Shown here: piece by piece, positions 30,883 through 42,597 of the stretch
How the letters are laid out: every line of letters starts with the position of its first letter
How positions within the stretch are numbered: position 1 is the first letter of the stretch
Source of the DNA: Mixophyes australis
Lineage: Eukaryota; Chordata; Amphibia; Anura; Limnodynastidae
Direction of reading: 5' to 3'
Assembly: GCA_036250195.1 (NCBI GenBank)
Contig: JAVHZZ010000008.1
Coordinates: forward strand, 7,182,434-7,246,433
DNA: 64,000 nt
Position numbers and translations under genes: made by a program
The notes under the pieces: generated by a model
Told to the model about the DNA's origin: nothing
The model's database searches: none
What the model saw: the letters and a program-made list of their open reading frames with translations, nothing else

Positions 30883-31524
30883 TAGAAACCTCTGACGCCA
30901 TCTCTTCTAGAGGGGCGCAGGTTTCTTAACCCTGGGTTAAGTATTGGTGGATCCCAAGGCAACAGCATGCCCCCTAGCCTTGCGGCGAAGGTGGACCCTT
31001 CCCCCCTAAGAGACCTTTTGGTCTCAGGATCAGGGATAGAGGGGCCCCTACATCTTTTGAGGAGGTCCTGAAGTTTGCCGCACCCTTGTGCACTTTTTTA
31101 GTTTTTGCACTTGGGGCACAAAAGCTCCGATCCCAGGCCTTCAATAAAAATGAGTTGATGAGAAAGGTGCTTTATGTAACAGCAGTGAATGAAGTCAGCA
31201 CAGGTAATTGCAGCAATAAATGAAGTGTGAACCCTTTGGAGCAGAGCACTGTGTACCGGGTGGACGGGTCCTGATCCACAGTATGCGGTCAGGAAGGATT
31301 CTACCAGGGCAACCAGCAAAGAGGTGCTGCAGCAGCTACATATCGCCCGAAAAGTGTGAGCGGTGAAGGAGATTGGGGGTGGCAGCGTTTACCCTCCAAC
31401 AGATGGCAACGCAGGCGGTGAGGGGCTGGCTTGGTGAAGCGGCGCCGGTAGGAGAAGTCAGTGATGCCTTAGCTGCTGGAAACCAGCAAAACTCTAAAAT
31501 GCGTGGTGAGGCCAAGCTGTTAGT

Positions 31525-31566
<42 letters not shown>

Positions 31567-32680
31567 TATGTAAACACATGCGGCAACTTGTTTTTCACTC
31601 CAACATTGTCAGATTCTCCGACCCGTTAGTCTCCCCAGCCGTGTTGTTAAATATTACCATTGACTGAGCACAGTCCGACTGCTTTAATTCTGTCAACATA
31701 CAGGAATTTTTACATGTTTTCCTGTGAATATTACAAGATTCCTTTTCATATTGATTTAGCTTAAATTTTAGGCTCCATTGGCCTTTAAACACAAGCTTTT
31801 CCACCTGCCTCTGCCATCACAAGTTAGTCTGATTCAGTGACCAAGCTATGCTCTTGCGGTGAGAAATATTCGAGAAGGTTACAGTACAAGTTACATGGAG
31901 AGAAGCCGCAGATTTATGATATTATTAGTAATGGAATCGTTCATTGAAAACATTTCTTTGAAGGTTAAACAGGTGGCCATTAAATCTCGCTGCCAGACCT
32001 TCGCTGCACGGGGCTGTGTACTCGCTCCCAATGTGCTCAGTCGGCTGATCTACATCAACATGAACTTTTATTTATTGATGTAAAGCCACTTTAACCTCAA
32101 ATATGTTATTTGTGTAACTGTGACTAATGCAGGGGGGGGACATAACCTAAACATATGGGTCTACTTATGATGAAAACCCAGATTGTCTATGGAAACAATG
32201 GAAAATTAGGTTGCACCCCGATTTAACAAACACGGTTGCGAGTGCCCCTGCAAACGTGCATCTCCGCTGAACACGCCCCAGTAAATGTATAGATCTGTTC
32301 ACTTTTAATTTTTTTTTACTCTAAACAACCCCAACACTGTGAAATCATTTCACTAGATTTTTAGCAAATTTTGATCTGAAATCCAAACGTTTTGCAGTGA
32401 GCGGTATTTTCGGTGGCTCCCTACAACCTCCCTATGACTGGATCACATATAAATAACTTATGGTATGAATTTATATAAAGGAAATAGCACGGGGCGCTTA
32501 TTTATATAAATTGCCAATGCACTTATTTTTAATATTGTGTATATTTTGAACTATGAAATCATTATTTCTTAGACCAGGGTAGAAAATGTGTTTTTTCTGT
32601 TTAGCCTATCTAGAGGAAATGCATTATGTCTGATGTATATATCTGATACAATGAGCCTTTGTTTACAAAGCCTTTGGTGT
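30883..32680. other. Intergenic sequence without a supported gene
   Basis: An (AT)n microsatellite of about 18 units is at 31530-31565. The stretch at about 31240-31320 (CTGATCCACAGTATGCGGTCAGG) weakly resembles sequence just past the LTR-like segment at 33.25 kb. Nothing else is recognised. Confidence 0.5.
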
Positions 32681-32682
32681 AT

Positions 32683-33225
32683 TGTGATGTGGGGAAGTGG
32701 CTAGTTTTGTGTTTTTGTTGTTCTCTGGGAATGTGTATTCGGTGATGTCTGAAGAAGGTATTCATATCAGATAGACCTTTTGACTTGCTAGTAGGTCTCC
32801 TGCCTCTGAATTAAGATGCAGGATATCACAGCAAGGTTTTTAAGAATTTCATAGCCAAGTGTAAATATTATTGGCTTTGCTATGCATCTAAATCCATGTT
32901 TGTGTAAACAGGTTATATCCTGATGCTAAAAATAGCCTGTGTCTGAACTGTATAAAAGGCACTAGCTTGTATTGAAAATTTGTTCTTCTGATTTCAACAT
33001 CTGACCTGATTACACTGGTACCTCTAACCAGTGTGAGAGCAAATAAACATCTTGCTCCAAAGACCTGCTTGAAAACATCTTCAATATCGCTGTATTCCTG
33101 TGACCTGCAGATTAGACCCTAAATCTAATCCGTTCTCCGGCTGTCTCTGAGGTTTGGACCCAAGAGTTTCCAGTACCACCGCTCTGCCTGCTACCTGCAG
33201 CTCTGGTCAGTGTGACAGGCCAGGG
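32683..33225 (+). mobile_element. LTR-like segment, probable solo LTR of an endogenous retroelement
   Basis: The order of signals fits a retroviral-type LTR: a U3-like stretch, a TATA box TATAAAAGG (32951-32959), a candidate R region with AATAAA (33044-33049) about 90 nt after the TATA box, then a T/C-rich U5-like stretch. No gag, pol or env frame follows, so it is at most a solo LTR. TG/CA ends and a target duplication could not be fixed by eye, so the bounds are approximate. Confidence 0.45.
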
Positions 33226-35288
33226 GGGATCCATGCACAGCAACTCTGATCCATAGTAAGAGGTCAGGAGTATCAGCCCAGGTACACCGGGGCTCCCGAA
33301 ATAAGTACAATGTTGCGTATACTGTAATGTGACGTGTATTTCAGGTGTGTCTGGATTTACATGTTTGAGGATTGGTGCAGCATGATTGGTAGCTGAAGAC
33401 CCCAGTACCCACTTTTACCCTGCTAGCTATCCCGTGCCTCCAAACTTCCCTGATTTAAAAATCAGGACACATTGCGCCACGTTTCAAACCATGCCCCAAC
33501 CCTTGACCCCCCGTGCCACCCTTTGCTCAATGTAACACAAACAAGTTACAAGAGCAATAGGCTGTGGGTGGGTATGTAACCACTGGGGGGCGCTATCTAA
33601 CTGGCTTTGCTGAAAATATGGATTTCCCCCTTTAAACAATGAATATTTGTTTTAATTTATTTTATTTTATTTGAACATAAAACCCCTGCTGCTTTCATTT
33701 CACCATTTATTGTTATACGGTGCTATAAAAATTATTTTTGCAGCAGTCATCTCAGAACGGGTAATGAAATTCCCTAATTCGAAACAGTCGGAGCTACGTA
33801 CTAAAAAAATAAATAAAAGAAAAAAAGCTTCTTAAACACAGAGGCAGAAATTGGCAGAGCAAAACTGCTTTTACTTTGTATGTCATTTACGGTAACACAA
33901 CACAGGGGTGCAGTCCTCACATAGCCGGGTACCATAAGTCCGGCTCTTACACCTGTACTCAAGCAGGATATACACAGAGTTTCCTTCACCAGAGATATAG
34001 ACATTAGTCCGTTAGGAATCGGAGCCAAGCTCTGCCTTTTGGCAGCTCCGACATCTGGCCGTGTCTGTTTTCTGCTGAAATCTATACTTTTCTTTGTGTA
34101 TTTCCTTCTGGAAAAATATAGCTAAGAAAAGAAAAAGTGAGATCACCAGAAAATGATATTCTGGAATTGTTTTCACATAAAGACACAGAAGCTTTGTCCC
34201 ATTTCGTGGCTCCAGTCGCAGGAAAAGTTCAGGCGATCTGTGTCGGAGCCAAAATGGATCTGGAGTTGTTCGTAGGGTCCTAGAATTTTATTTTACTGTA
34301 AATTCACACTCAAAGCGCAATAAACTTATGTAACCCCAGGATGTGAGTCAGGAAAGGATCAGGTCCTATGATGTAGATTGTGTGCTACAGCAGTTACAGC
34401 GACAGTGAACAAGTCTTGTGATGCAACGTGTTATAACTCTGACCGCTGCCGCTAAGACCTTGTTTTGCGCCGGGAGCACTTAGGAGCTAGTCTTGCGCCG
34501 TGTTTCAGATAAAGACCCTGGATGTAGGTGATCAATAAAGAGGGTAAATGAGGGTAGTGTAGATGTGGTTTTATTTTAATTAAAATAATTTTTACACTGG
34601 TGTCCGTGTTTTATTTACAATATGTCCTTGGTGCACTACAGGTCCCAGTGGTCCCTGGGTGCCAGGGCATGCTGCCATTTGTGATTCCCCAAGTGCCAGC
34701 TTACCCTGGCAGCCATGGGTATGCTGGTGCTTGTAGTACTTCAAGCGCCAGCATGCCAAGATACTTAATGGCAGCCTGGGCATTCTGCAGTGCTCCAGGA
34801 AAAATGCTTTTTAACTATCCAAAAATTATTATTACCCCACATCTCCTGCCCAGGGGTGTGAGAAGAGCCCTAGTGCTATCAGCACAGGCTGAGTACACCC
34901 GGGGGGAGGGGCACATTTTTCTACTGACCCCCCTGGTATTACGGCAGGGGGGCCCCGGGCCCTGGCTGGCAAAAGCCTAGTGCTGGTAACAAAAACATCA
35001 GCTAAGGAATAATTCCACCCAAACAGGAAAATTATGTTTTGGGCAGAATATTACAAGATTTACCACATACCAAATGTTTACTTTACGAGGGTCCAGAGTT
35101 CACAAGTAGTTTTGCGCACGCAACGGAGCAGCCCCGATGGCTCCTCCGGCTGGCAGCGTTTTGTCCTCATGTCTGACTGGAAATAGCGCCAAACATAGCG
35201 GGACTCATTATATTTGCTGGCAGGGCTTCCCTCGGACACTACCACGGGGGGTGAGCGGGAGGCTGGCTGTGAGCAAGATGCCAAGAAC
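33226..35288. other. Intergenic sequence with repeat fragments, no supported gene
   Basis: About 34.62-34.98 kb contains low-order palindromic words (GCCAGCATGCC, CTGGCAGCC, GGTATGCTGGTGC) and GGGGGGGTC-type ends typical of DNA-transposon debris. A 126-residue frame at 34600-34980 crosses it and is not credible as a gene. Confidence 0.45.
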
Positions 35289-35520
35289 TAGAGATGCTCA
35301 GGCTCGGTTCCCCGAGAACCGAACACACCCAAAATTAGCAGATCCGAGTACAGAGCTGCCTCGGTACTTTTCGAGCACCCTCGGAATTGAGAAACGAGGC
35401 AAAACGTCATTGTTGCGTCGTCGGATCTCACGAGTTTTGGATTCTATAAGTACCGCCGTCCACGGCGATCCAGCGCCATTTCACAGAGGGACACAAAAGG
35501 GGTAGCACAGTTCTTGGCAG
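35289..35520. mobile_element. hAT-like element, one end only
   Basis: Begins TAGAGATGCTCAGGCTCGG, then GAACCGAACACACCC and GAGAAACGAGGCAAAACGTC. These are the same words, reversed, that form the right end of the complete element at 41653-42487. The other end and the target duplication were not found, so this is truncated or diverged. The 122-residue frame across it is an artefact. Confidence 0.65.
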
Positions 35521-37215
35521 TCTCTAGTGCAGTTGGGCAGCGTCATAGGTAGAATAGAAAGAGGGGGGGTAGCAGTGTTCTTCAAAGTCTACAGTGACAT
35601 TCAGGAGAGCTCCATTGCTAATTGTTGTTGCTGAAATAGAAGTAATAGGTCTGGCAGGCTTGGTCTTCTAAATCTGCAGTCACATTGTACTGTGTTATAT
35701 AGGTAACACACAAAGAGGAGAGCTCCATTGCTAATTGTCTTTGCTGAAATATAAATAATTTGGCTTGGTTTGTTAAAGTGTGCATGTCCTTTTTAAGATC
35801 CAACATAAGGGTGGGTGGCAGGGCCCAAGGACAATTCCATTTTGCACCACTTTTCCTTTCAGCTACCGCTGTGTGCCAATGTTACCTACATGTGCTATAT
35901 ACTGTTGTGTGCTTCGCAAAAATCTTAGACACCCATTGATGATGCAGATGACTCAGCACAACATTTTGACATCTGGTCTTGTCTACTGTATAAGAATTGA
36001 CCAGAATTAGTGACACCTCCGATGTAACTTCACCTGATCCTACTATCAACTATCAACACCCAAAGAGTTGTGGAGGATTATTTTAAATTTTTTTGAACGG
36101 TATAAAGACAACAGTTTTATTAACAAAGTACGACGTTGCTTGCAGAAGTAATGTAAGCATGGATGTCTAAATAGACGTGTATGTGTATTACCTTCCACTT
36201 TGCTGCTGTTTCATCAAGTGTTTGTAATCTGCACTTTACATCAAAGGTACCTAACTAGATTATAATTTTGTTGGAATTGGGGCTGATTCGAAGCTCAGTG
36301 ATGAACTGTGAATTACAATGGCTCTTTTTAGTGCATTGTCTGGCACTCTGGATTGGTGCCGATTGGCTGGTCCCGGTTTTACACCATTATCCGTCACACC
36401 CACATATATATGTCAGGTTCCAGACCGATCATTTTGTTGCCAAACAATCAGATTATTTACTCATTTAAGCTGAAAAAGGAACATATTCTAGGCCTAGCTT
36501 GTATGTACAGAAATAAATCGTGACACACTCACAGCTATTTTGGTCTCATATATCAGACCGATTATATCCACTGATTAATGTTCTGAACAGTCCTGTCAGC
36601 TGAATATGATCACTTTGGATCATTTAAACCCCCTGCACAAAATAATTTTTTGCAGTCTTTCAAAAAACTATTGTATTGGACTATGAAAGCAATGCATGTG
36701 CAGCCACAGGGAGAAAAACTACAGAGATAACAACTGCAGATCTACTTTAGTAAAACTTATTCCAACAATAAACAATGAGAAGTTTGTGTACAATCATGTC
36801 CTACCTTTTTTAATTTCAAATTAAAGGGTTTGTCCAATTTTAGTGAATTTTACCCTAAAGGTAGCATTTAGGTGACGATCTTACCTCTGTGATTGAGGAT
36901 ACCCCCATTAAAAACAATGCTGCCTGGGTCAGTACCTACAGTTTGGATAAAGTCCTTTAAAAGTGGACCCTTTAAATATGAAAATAGTTTTTATATTAAT
37001 TTAAAGACCCCTCTCTTCATTAAATAAACTGTACTACGATAGCAAATATTAGAAACCCTCTGATCTCGCGACTGTAACATGTGATAACTCGTAGGTGTCA
37101 CTGTTGCTGTCTTAATCTATGAAGAGCTTTTAGTTATTCACAAATCCTTACAGCAATAGTAACAGCGACCCCTGCTGGTTATATGAAGGTACAGCCCAAA
37201 AAATTAAACAGACAA

Positions 37216-37375
37216 GGGGGTATATTTACTAAACTGCGGGTTTGAGAAAGTGGAGATGTTGCCTATAGCAACCAATCAGATTCTAGCTTTCATTTATTTA
37301 GTACATTCTTCAAAATGACAGCTAGAATCTGATTGGTTGCTATAGGCAACATCTCCACTTTCTTTTATTAAACAT
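37216..37375. mobile_element. Hairpin MITE, CCAAT/ATTGG family
   Basis: Nearly perfect foldback: GTTGCCTATAGCAACCAATC with TAGCTTTCATT, then TAGAATCTGATTGG with TTGCTATAGGCAAC. The outer arms AAAGTGGAGATG/CATCTCCACTTT also pair. The terminal GGGGGTA is present on the left only. Confidence 0.8.
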
Positions 37376-37479
37376 TCACAATAATATGTGTAAATGTTTC
37401 CAAATCATGACTAAAATCAGGATGTTTAATATTATTTACGCCCCTGCTAACTCAATGTTAAAGTGTAGCTGTCACTTTC

Positions 37480-37687
37480 ACACGATGGAGGCAGCCATTT
37501 TGTGGGCTGAACCAATATTCTAGCGCAGACTATCAGCTCCCTATGTATCAGTGACATCACCGAGGTACTATGTGTCACAGTGATGTCACTAGTTCCTATT
37601 GATCTGATAGGCTGAATACTGTTTCAGCCCATAAAATGTCCGCCTCCACTTTAAAAATTGTCAGTAGACTACCATTACAAAACGCCT
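37480..37687 (+). repeat. Dispersed repeat sharing words with the 43-bp minisatellite
   Basis: Contains GTGATGTCACTAGTTCCTAT, GATAGGCTG and a GGAGGCAGCCATTTTGTGGGC block near a reversed AAAATGTCCGCCTCCA. The same arrangement occurs at about 18.19-18.29 kb (GACGTCACTAGTTCCTGG, GGCTGCATTCTC, CTGCCTCCATTTTGAG) and just before the minisatellite at 2.26 kb. It looks like an old interspersed element whose central part was amplified in MYSM1 intron 3. Confidence 0.6.
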
Positions 37688-37967
37688 TGGGGGTAGATTT
37701 AACAAACCTTCTAAGAAAGGAACAGTGGAGGTGTTGCCCATAGCAACCAATCAGATGCTAGCTATCATTTCCTAGAATGTACTAGAGAAATGAGAGCTGG
37801 AATCTGATTGGTTGCTAAGGGCAATACCTCTACTTGCCCATAGCAACCAGATTCTAGCTATCACTTATCTAATACATTCTAGGGTATGATAGATAGCATC
37901 TGATTGGTTGCTATGGGCAACACCTCCACTGTTCCTTTTTAGAAGTTTTATTAAATCTACCTCTTGT
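37688..37967. mobile_element. Compound hairpin MITE
   Basis: Three arms of the CCAAT family lie in sequence: GTTGCCCATAGCAACCAATC, GAATCTGATTGGTTGC, a second forward CCCATAGCAACC, and GCATCTGATTGGTTGCTATG. Outer ends GGTAGATTTAACAAA...TTTTATTAAATCTACC are inverted. It looks like a nested or partly duplicated copy. Confidence 0.75.
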
Positions 37968-38116
37968 AGTGTTTTGCAGCCCCTGTAGTCTGGTATACAT
38001 AGGTAAAAAAAAACACAATCTTATTCCCACTATTCTCATTTCTGAAGATACCATTTTTGCATATTGATTTGTGAAAGTTACTCTAAGAGTCGGTTACCAG
38101 CAATCAAAGTGCCGCA

Positions 38117-38122
38117 TTTATT
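38117..38122 (-). terminator. Candidate poly(A) signal of the caiap-like gene
   Basis: TTTATT on the + strand (AATAAA on the - strand), 418 nt past the stop. It is plausible but not the only candidate. Confidence 0.4.
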
Positions 38123-38539
38123 GTGTTACGTGTAAAACAAATGATTAGTTTGTAAATGTTACAAAACACCTTTACATTTTGGCTCTGACCTTTTCTTTTT
38201 ATAAGGTTTTGTTAGACTTTTAAATAACATTTGATTATTTACTTCAAAGACCTACTATTTGCTGTAGGAACCTGTCAGACGAGCGATTCCTGACACCGGC
38301 ATTTAGAATATTGTGCTTAAAACTGAAAGGTTATTAACAAATGGATTATAAGACTATATAGTCTGCAGAAGGGGTACACTGTGCTTTCAGAGTGTATGAG
38401 AGCTGGTACTGAACCCTACACATTACTATGTATTAGTGTTACAAAAATGCTCTCGTTGGGCAGGAATCCTCTGTCTGACATGTCCTATGTCCTCACAGTA
38501 ACTCTCCTATATAGAACAGAGAGTATATTACATTTGCTT

Positions 38540-40855
38540 CTATTTAATGATCAACATTTTCTTTTTCAGTAGTGTTGCGATATTCTGGTGACTGTCGGTA
38601 GTTCCGGCCTCCGCCACCTGCAGAGGCGTTTTCTTCAGGCTGTTGGTGGCCTGTAAATTGGCTTTCTGCCCCTGCGTCCAGCCGACCAGGGTCTGCACGG
38701 CACGCAAGTGGCCGGATTTGCAGGCACAGTGAAGTGGGGTGTCCCGGTTGCTATCCAGAGGGCTGATGGCCGCCCCATTGGTTAAAAGCAGATTGATGAG
38801 ATCACTGTGCCCGTGCTCGGCTGCCAGGTGTAGCGGCGTTTTCCTCCAGACGTTTTTATCTTCAATGTTTTTATTTTTCCCAGCTTTCAGCAAAGACTGG
38901 ACAATGTCCGTGTTGCCGGAGGTTACGGCGTAATGGATGGGCGTGCAGCCGTCCATGTCCTTAACGCCAGGCCTGGCCTGGTTCTTTAGCAAAGCTTCCA
39001 CGGTATCGAGGTTCCCTGTTACTGCGGCAATGTGGAGTGGGCTCTTCTTATCTTTGTCAGTGATATTGGGGTCTGCTTTGCTATTTAGGAGCAACTGGAC
39101 CAGAGCGCTCCCTCCTCCCTCAGCCGCCAAATGCAACGGCGTCCTCGCGTTCTTGTCCTTTGCGTTAACGTTGGCTTTGTGTTGTACGAGACTCTGGGCG
39201 ACATCAACGTTGTTCCTCTGACTTGCGATGTGCAGAGGGGTGAGAGATTCCTTGGTGACCGAGTTCACATTCGCTCCAGCCGCGATTAAAATATCGCTCA
39301 GCTCTGGTTTGTTATGAAAAGCCGCCGCGTGGAGAGGCGTGTGGTCTCCGGGGCCTGTTATATTACTATTCATTCCCTTACGTAGAAGCAGATTTGTAAT
39401 TGTAACATCGCCTCCTTGGACAGCGAGATGCAAAGCCGTGTTCAGATTTGGCGTCCTGTCGTCCAGCCGCGCCCCTTTCTCTACAAGAGCCAGCGCAGAC
39501 TCCGATTTGCCTAATTCTGCCGCCAGGAGCAGTGGCGTATATTGAATGTCGTTTTTGGCGTTAACGTCTGTGCCTTTATCAATTAAAGCCTTGACTATCC
39601 CATAAAGATTCAGCTTGACGGCTTTGAACATGGCGGAGATCATGGTGTCTGGGGACAGTCCTTTACAGTATTCCAGAATCAGGCCGAAAATCGAGCTGTT
39701 ATTGGTGCTGAAAGCTGCATCAAAAATGCTAGAGTCGATATTAGCGCCAGCTTCCAGTAAGACTCTCACTGTCGCCTCATGTCCGCCAGAGACTGCGTGG
39801 AATAACGCGGTCTGTTTCTTCTCATCCATGGCATCAACCAAGGCCCCATTCCTCAAAAGCATCTCCACCAACTTGCTGTTGTCCTTGGAAGCTGCCAGGT
39901 GTAAAAAGTTGGACTTATTTTTGTAGAATTTTCCCTCCTCTTGAAGAAAAAGTTTCACTATATGGTGATGATTGTTTTTAGCGGCCAGATGAAGAGGCGA
40001 GAGAGAGTCACTGTCCAGGGAGTAGATGTTTGCCCCAGCTTGGAGCAAAGCCCTCACCGCTTCCATATGCCCGTTCTCGGCAGCTCTGTGCAATGGTGTC
40101 CTCCGCTTTCCATCTTTGGTGTCTATCTTAGCACCTCTAGCGATTAGGTATTCGATAACAGGTACATGGCCATTAGACGCTGCTACGTGCAGCAAGGTTT
40201 CCCCAGAGGAGTTTACAGCATTGACATCAGAACCTTTTAATATTGACTCCAACAACGAGAGGTCACCATTTGTGACAGCATCAAAGACCCCAACAGAGGT
40301 TGGAGCCGTCGGTCTGGGTGTTTCCGGCTGAGGTTTCCTCTTTTCTTTAACTTTTACGCTTTTTGGTTTTTGGACTTGGGTTTTTACCTTCTGGGGCAAA
40401 CTCTCCTTACGGGCCATTTTTACTGGCGGTTCTTTTGTAGGGATCTGAACATCCTCTTTATCCCTTTCTAGCAGATAACCCACCAGCTGCCTCCGCCCAT
40501 CTCCAACTGTGTCACTCACGTTACTGACATAACTTTTGACATTGTTGTATAAACCGGGCTCGATCTGTTTAAGACAAGGGAAGAAGAAGAGACGACAAGC
40601 TCTCTCACCTTTAGACACCAAGATGTCCAGCAACCTGGAGTTCTTCTCTGTCCTTGTCCGGTAATAGGACATGACCATTTTTTTATCCTGAGATATGACG
40701 CCATGGTCCACAAGCCACCTGATGAGATCATCCGGCTTCTTGATTCCTTCGATTAGGTCCTCTTTCTTAGACTTCAGGACCTCAACAGCATAAGGATTAG
40801 CAACAGGTCCTCTGGGACTGATGGGCGGAAACTGTATAACAGAAGTCGCAGTCAT
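38540..40855 (-). CDS. caiap: Caiap-like CARD and ankyrin-repeat inflammasome adaptor
   Basis: One uninterrupted frame codes for 771 residues. The frame stays open upstream to 40927 and beyond but has no ATG there before a stop, so I take the ATG at 40855-40853 (MTATSVIQFPP). TTTACAG directly before CAATG is a good splice acceptor, so a 5' non-coding exon is likely. Residues about 21-116 look like a helical CARD (KKEDLIEGIKKPDDLIRWLV, RTRTEKNSRLLDILVSKG). A basic Lys/Pro/Gln-rich linker follows, about 130-185. About 16 regular ankyrin repeats plus one or two degenerate ones (around residues 365-395) fill 188-765, with TPLHxAAxxGH signatures. This matches zebrafish Caiap, a caspase-binding inflammasome adaptor described as having one CARD and 16 ankyrin repeats. 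The name rests on architecture; a plain ANK-family paralogue is less likely. Confidence 0.85.
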   Translation of the reverse strand: MTATSVIQFPPISPRGPVANPYAVEVLKSKKEDLIEGIKKPDDLIRWLVDHGVISQDKKMVMSYYRTRTEKNSRLLDILVSKGERACRLFFFPCLKQIEPGLYNNVKSYVSNVSDTVGDGRRQLVGYLLERDKEDVQIPTKEPPVKMARKESLPQKVKTQVQKPKSVKVKEKRKPQPETPRPTAPTSVGVFDAVTNGDLSLLESILKGSDVNAVNSSGETLLHVAASNGHVPVIEYLIARGAKIDTKDGKRRTPLHRAAENGHMEAVRALLQAGANIYSLDSDSLSPLHLAAKNNHHHIVKLFLQEEGKFYKNKSNFLHLAASKDNSKLVEMLLRNGALVDAMDEKKQTALFHAVSGGHEATVRVLLEAGANIDSSIFDAAFSTNNSSIFGLILEYCKGLSPDTMISAMFKAVKLNLYGIVKALIDKGTDVNAKNDIQYTPLLLAAELGKSESALALVEKGARLDDRTPNLNTALHLAVQGGDVTITNLLLRKGMNSNITGPGDHTPLHAAAFHNKPELSDILIAAGANVNSVTKESLTPLHIASQRNNVDVAQSLVQHKANVNAKDKNARTPLHLAAEGGGSALVQLLLNSKADPNITDKDKKSPLHIAAVTGNLDTVEALLKNQARPGVKDMDGCTPIHYAVTSGNTDIVQSLLKAGKNKNIEDKNVWRKTPLHLAAEHGHSDLINLLLTNGAAISPLDSNRDTPLHCACKSGHLRAVQTLVGWTQGQKANLQATNSLKKTPLQVAEAGTTDSHQNIATLLKKKMLIIK

Positions 40856-41652
40856 TGCTGTAAAGTTACGTTTTAGTTTCCTGAGACCCCTCTTATTAGA
40901 CGTGGTGGAACCCCACTCCGGGCACACGACAAAATCCAGGACTCCGGGTTACAGATCATGATTCCAGCTCCTTGTGTTAAGTATTTGACAATGGCAGAGT
41001 TACAGCGATCGATCGTATCACACAGGAGTCCTGTGCTGGGCAGGTTCTGTTTGTTTGTGCCTGGTAGGAAGTAAAGCTGTTTGTCTGGATTAGTAAACTA
41101 AATCAACAGCTTAGTTACCGTTGCTGTGAATACAAAGCTTAAGTCAAATACTACAGGACAGACACTGATAGTGTAAAGTGTGTACACAAGTAATTGAGGC
41201 AAGGGCTAAAAAAAAAAAATATGTTGAAGATTTAGGGGCCTATTAATCAAAGGGTGTAAAACCCTGTGGCTGTCAAAATCGGGTGTTTTCCTGGTGACAG
41301 GGCGTCGCCCCATACATCAAGGGGTTACTGCCGGCCGTAAAGGCTCACTGGCAATCATGAGGTTTGCGATCACTGGATGGGGATAATAGAAGGAAGTCAA
41401 TGAAAAAATACTTTATTATTTAAATAAAGCATTTTTTCAATTTTTAAAGATTTTATAACTTTTTAAAAAAAATTAGATATTTTTTTATGTATATTTAACT
41501 TTTTTTTATTTTTTTTTGGAACTGTGTGCCCCAGTCAGTGCTTTCGGTTCTCCCGCGGATGCTCGGACTGAGTCACGTAAGGCCAGCCATACGGCGCTGT
41601 GATGTCATAGCCGATATCGGTCCATTATACACGTACATTATTCACATGTTAT
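40856..41652. other. Upstream region of the caiap-like gene
   Basis: Contains the inferred acceptor (CTGTAAAG on the + strand, about 40858-40865) and presumably a 5' non-coding exon that cannot be delimited. AT-rich runs with poly(A)/poly(T) fill 41.2-41.52 kb. No coding frame is seen. Confidence 0.4.
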
Positions 41653-42487
41653 TAAAGATGCTCACTGACCCCCTAGAAACGGTTTTGATTTTGGTTTTGG
41701 ATCTGAATTAGCTTCGTGTTTTGGTTTTGGTTTTGCCAAAACCACCCTCATGTGTTTTGGTTTTGGTTTTAGTTTTAGATATGTATTTTTTAGAGAAATT
41801 GCAAAAATATGCTAAAATCACATAATTTTGCTCTTTTATTGTTCCTACATTATTATTTACCTCACTAACACTAATTTCAAGTCATTTGCAGTCAATTTTG
41901 ACCACCTCACAGGTCACAATATTATTTTCATACACTTTCAAACTAAGACTGCAGCAGTTATTGCCAGTGATAAGGAGAAGGCCATTGTCATGCCTGGACA
42001 TAAGACCAAAAATCCACCTCTTAAGTGTGGAATTATTTTTATATTTGTATTTCAGCAATGACACATTCAGCAATGAATCTCTTGTCTTTGGGTGTATATA
42101 ACACTCTACACTTTTTGGTGCAAATTCAGAATAAAAGTCTGCAATGACTGGTATATTTGGATTTCAGCAATGATAAGTAGCAATGGAGCTTTCTCTAACA
42201 CTGCTATCACCCTCCTGTTTCAATTCTATCAAATCCTGCCCAACTGCTCTATACTCTGTCCTACCCCTTCTCTGTCCCTCTCTCAAATGGAGCTAGATCG
42301 CCGTGGAGGGTGGAATTTATTGATTCCAAAACTCGCGAGATCCGAGATCCGATGACGTCCCAATGACGTTTTGCCTCGTTTTGAAATCCTAAAAAGCGCG
42401 AAAGTACCGAGCTGACTCGGCTCGGTACTCGGATCCCCTAAGTTCGGGTGTGTTCGGTTTCCGAGAAACCGAGCCCGCCCATCTCTA
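41653..42487. mobile_element. 835-bp nonautonomous hAT element with perfect 8-bp TSD
   Basis: It begins TAAAGATGCTCACTG and ends CGCCCATCTCTA (reverse complement TAGAGATGGGCG). It is flanked on both sides by CATGTTAT (41645-41652 and 42488-42495), a perfect 8-bp target duplication as made by hAT transposases. The left inner part is rich in GGTTTTGGTTTT runs; the right inner part carries the CGAG-rich words shared with 35.29 kb (GTTTCCGAGAAACCGAGC). No transposase is encoded. Confidence 0.88.
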
Positions 42488-42597
42488 CATGTTATAATGA
42501 ATCGTGACCGTATATACGAGTTATTTTGTACCAGTGACTGTAAATACATATTATACTGGGGCCCATGCTATGTGCAAAGGCTCCGAATGAAAATGTA

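Noticed and set aside
30940..31140. GAGACCTTTTGGTCTCAGGATCAGG and a nearby GATCCCAGGCC looked like a small nuclear RNA
   Set aside because: The order and conserved words of U1, U2, U4, U5 or U6 could not be matched, and no promoter element was seen.
38739..40331. Several + strand frames of 60-103 codons opposite the ankyrin gene
   Set aside because: They are antisense shadows of a GC-richer coding exon and have no recognisable domains.
40856..40927. Extending the ankyrin protein 24 residues upstream (frame open to 40927)
   Set aside because: The extension would need a GTG start, and TTTACAG before CAATG looks like a splice acceptor; the first in-frame ATG is at 40855.
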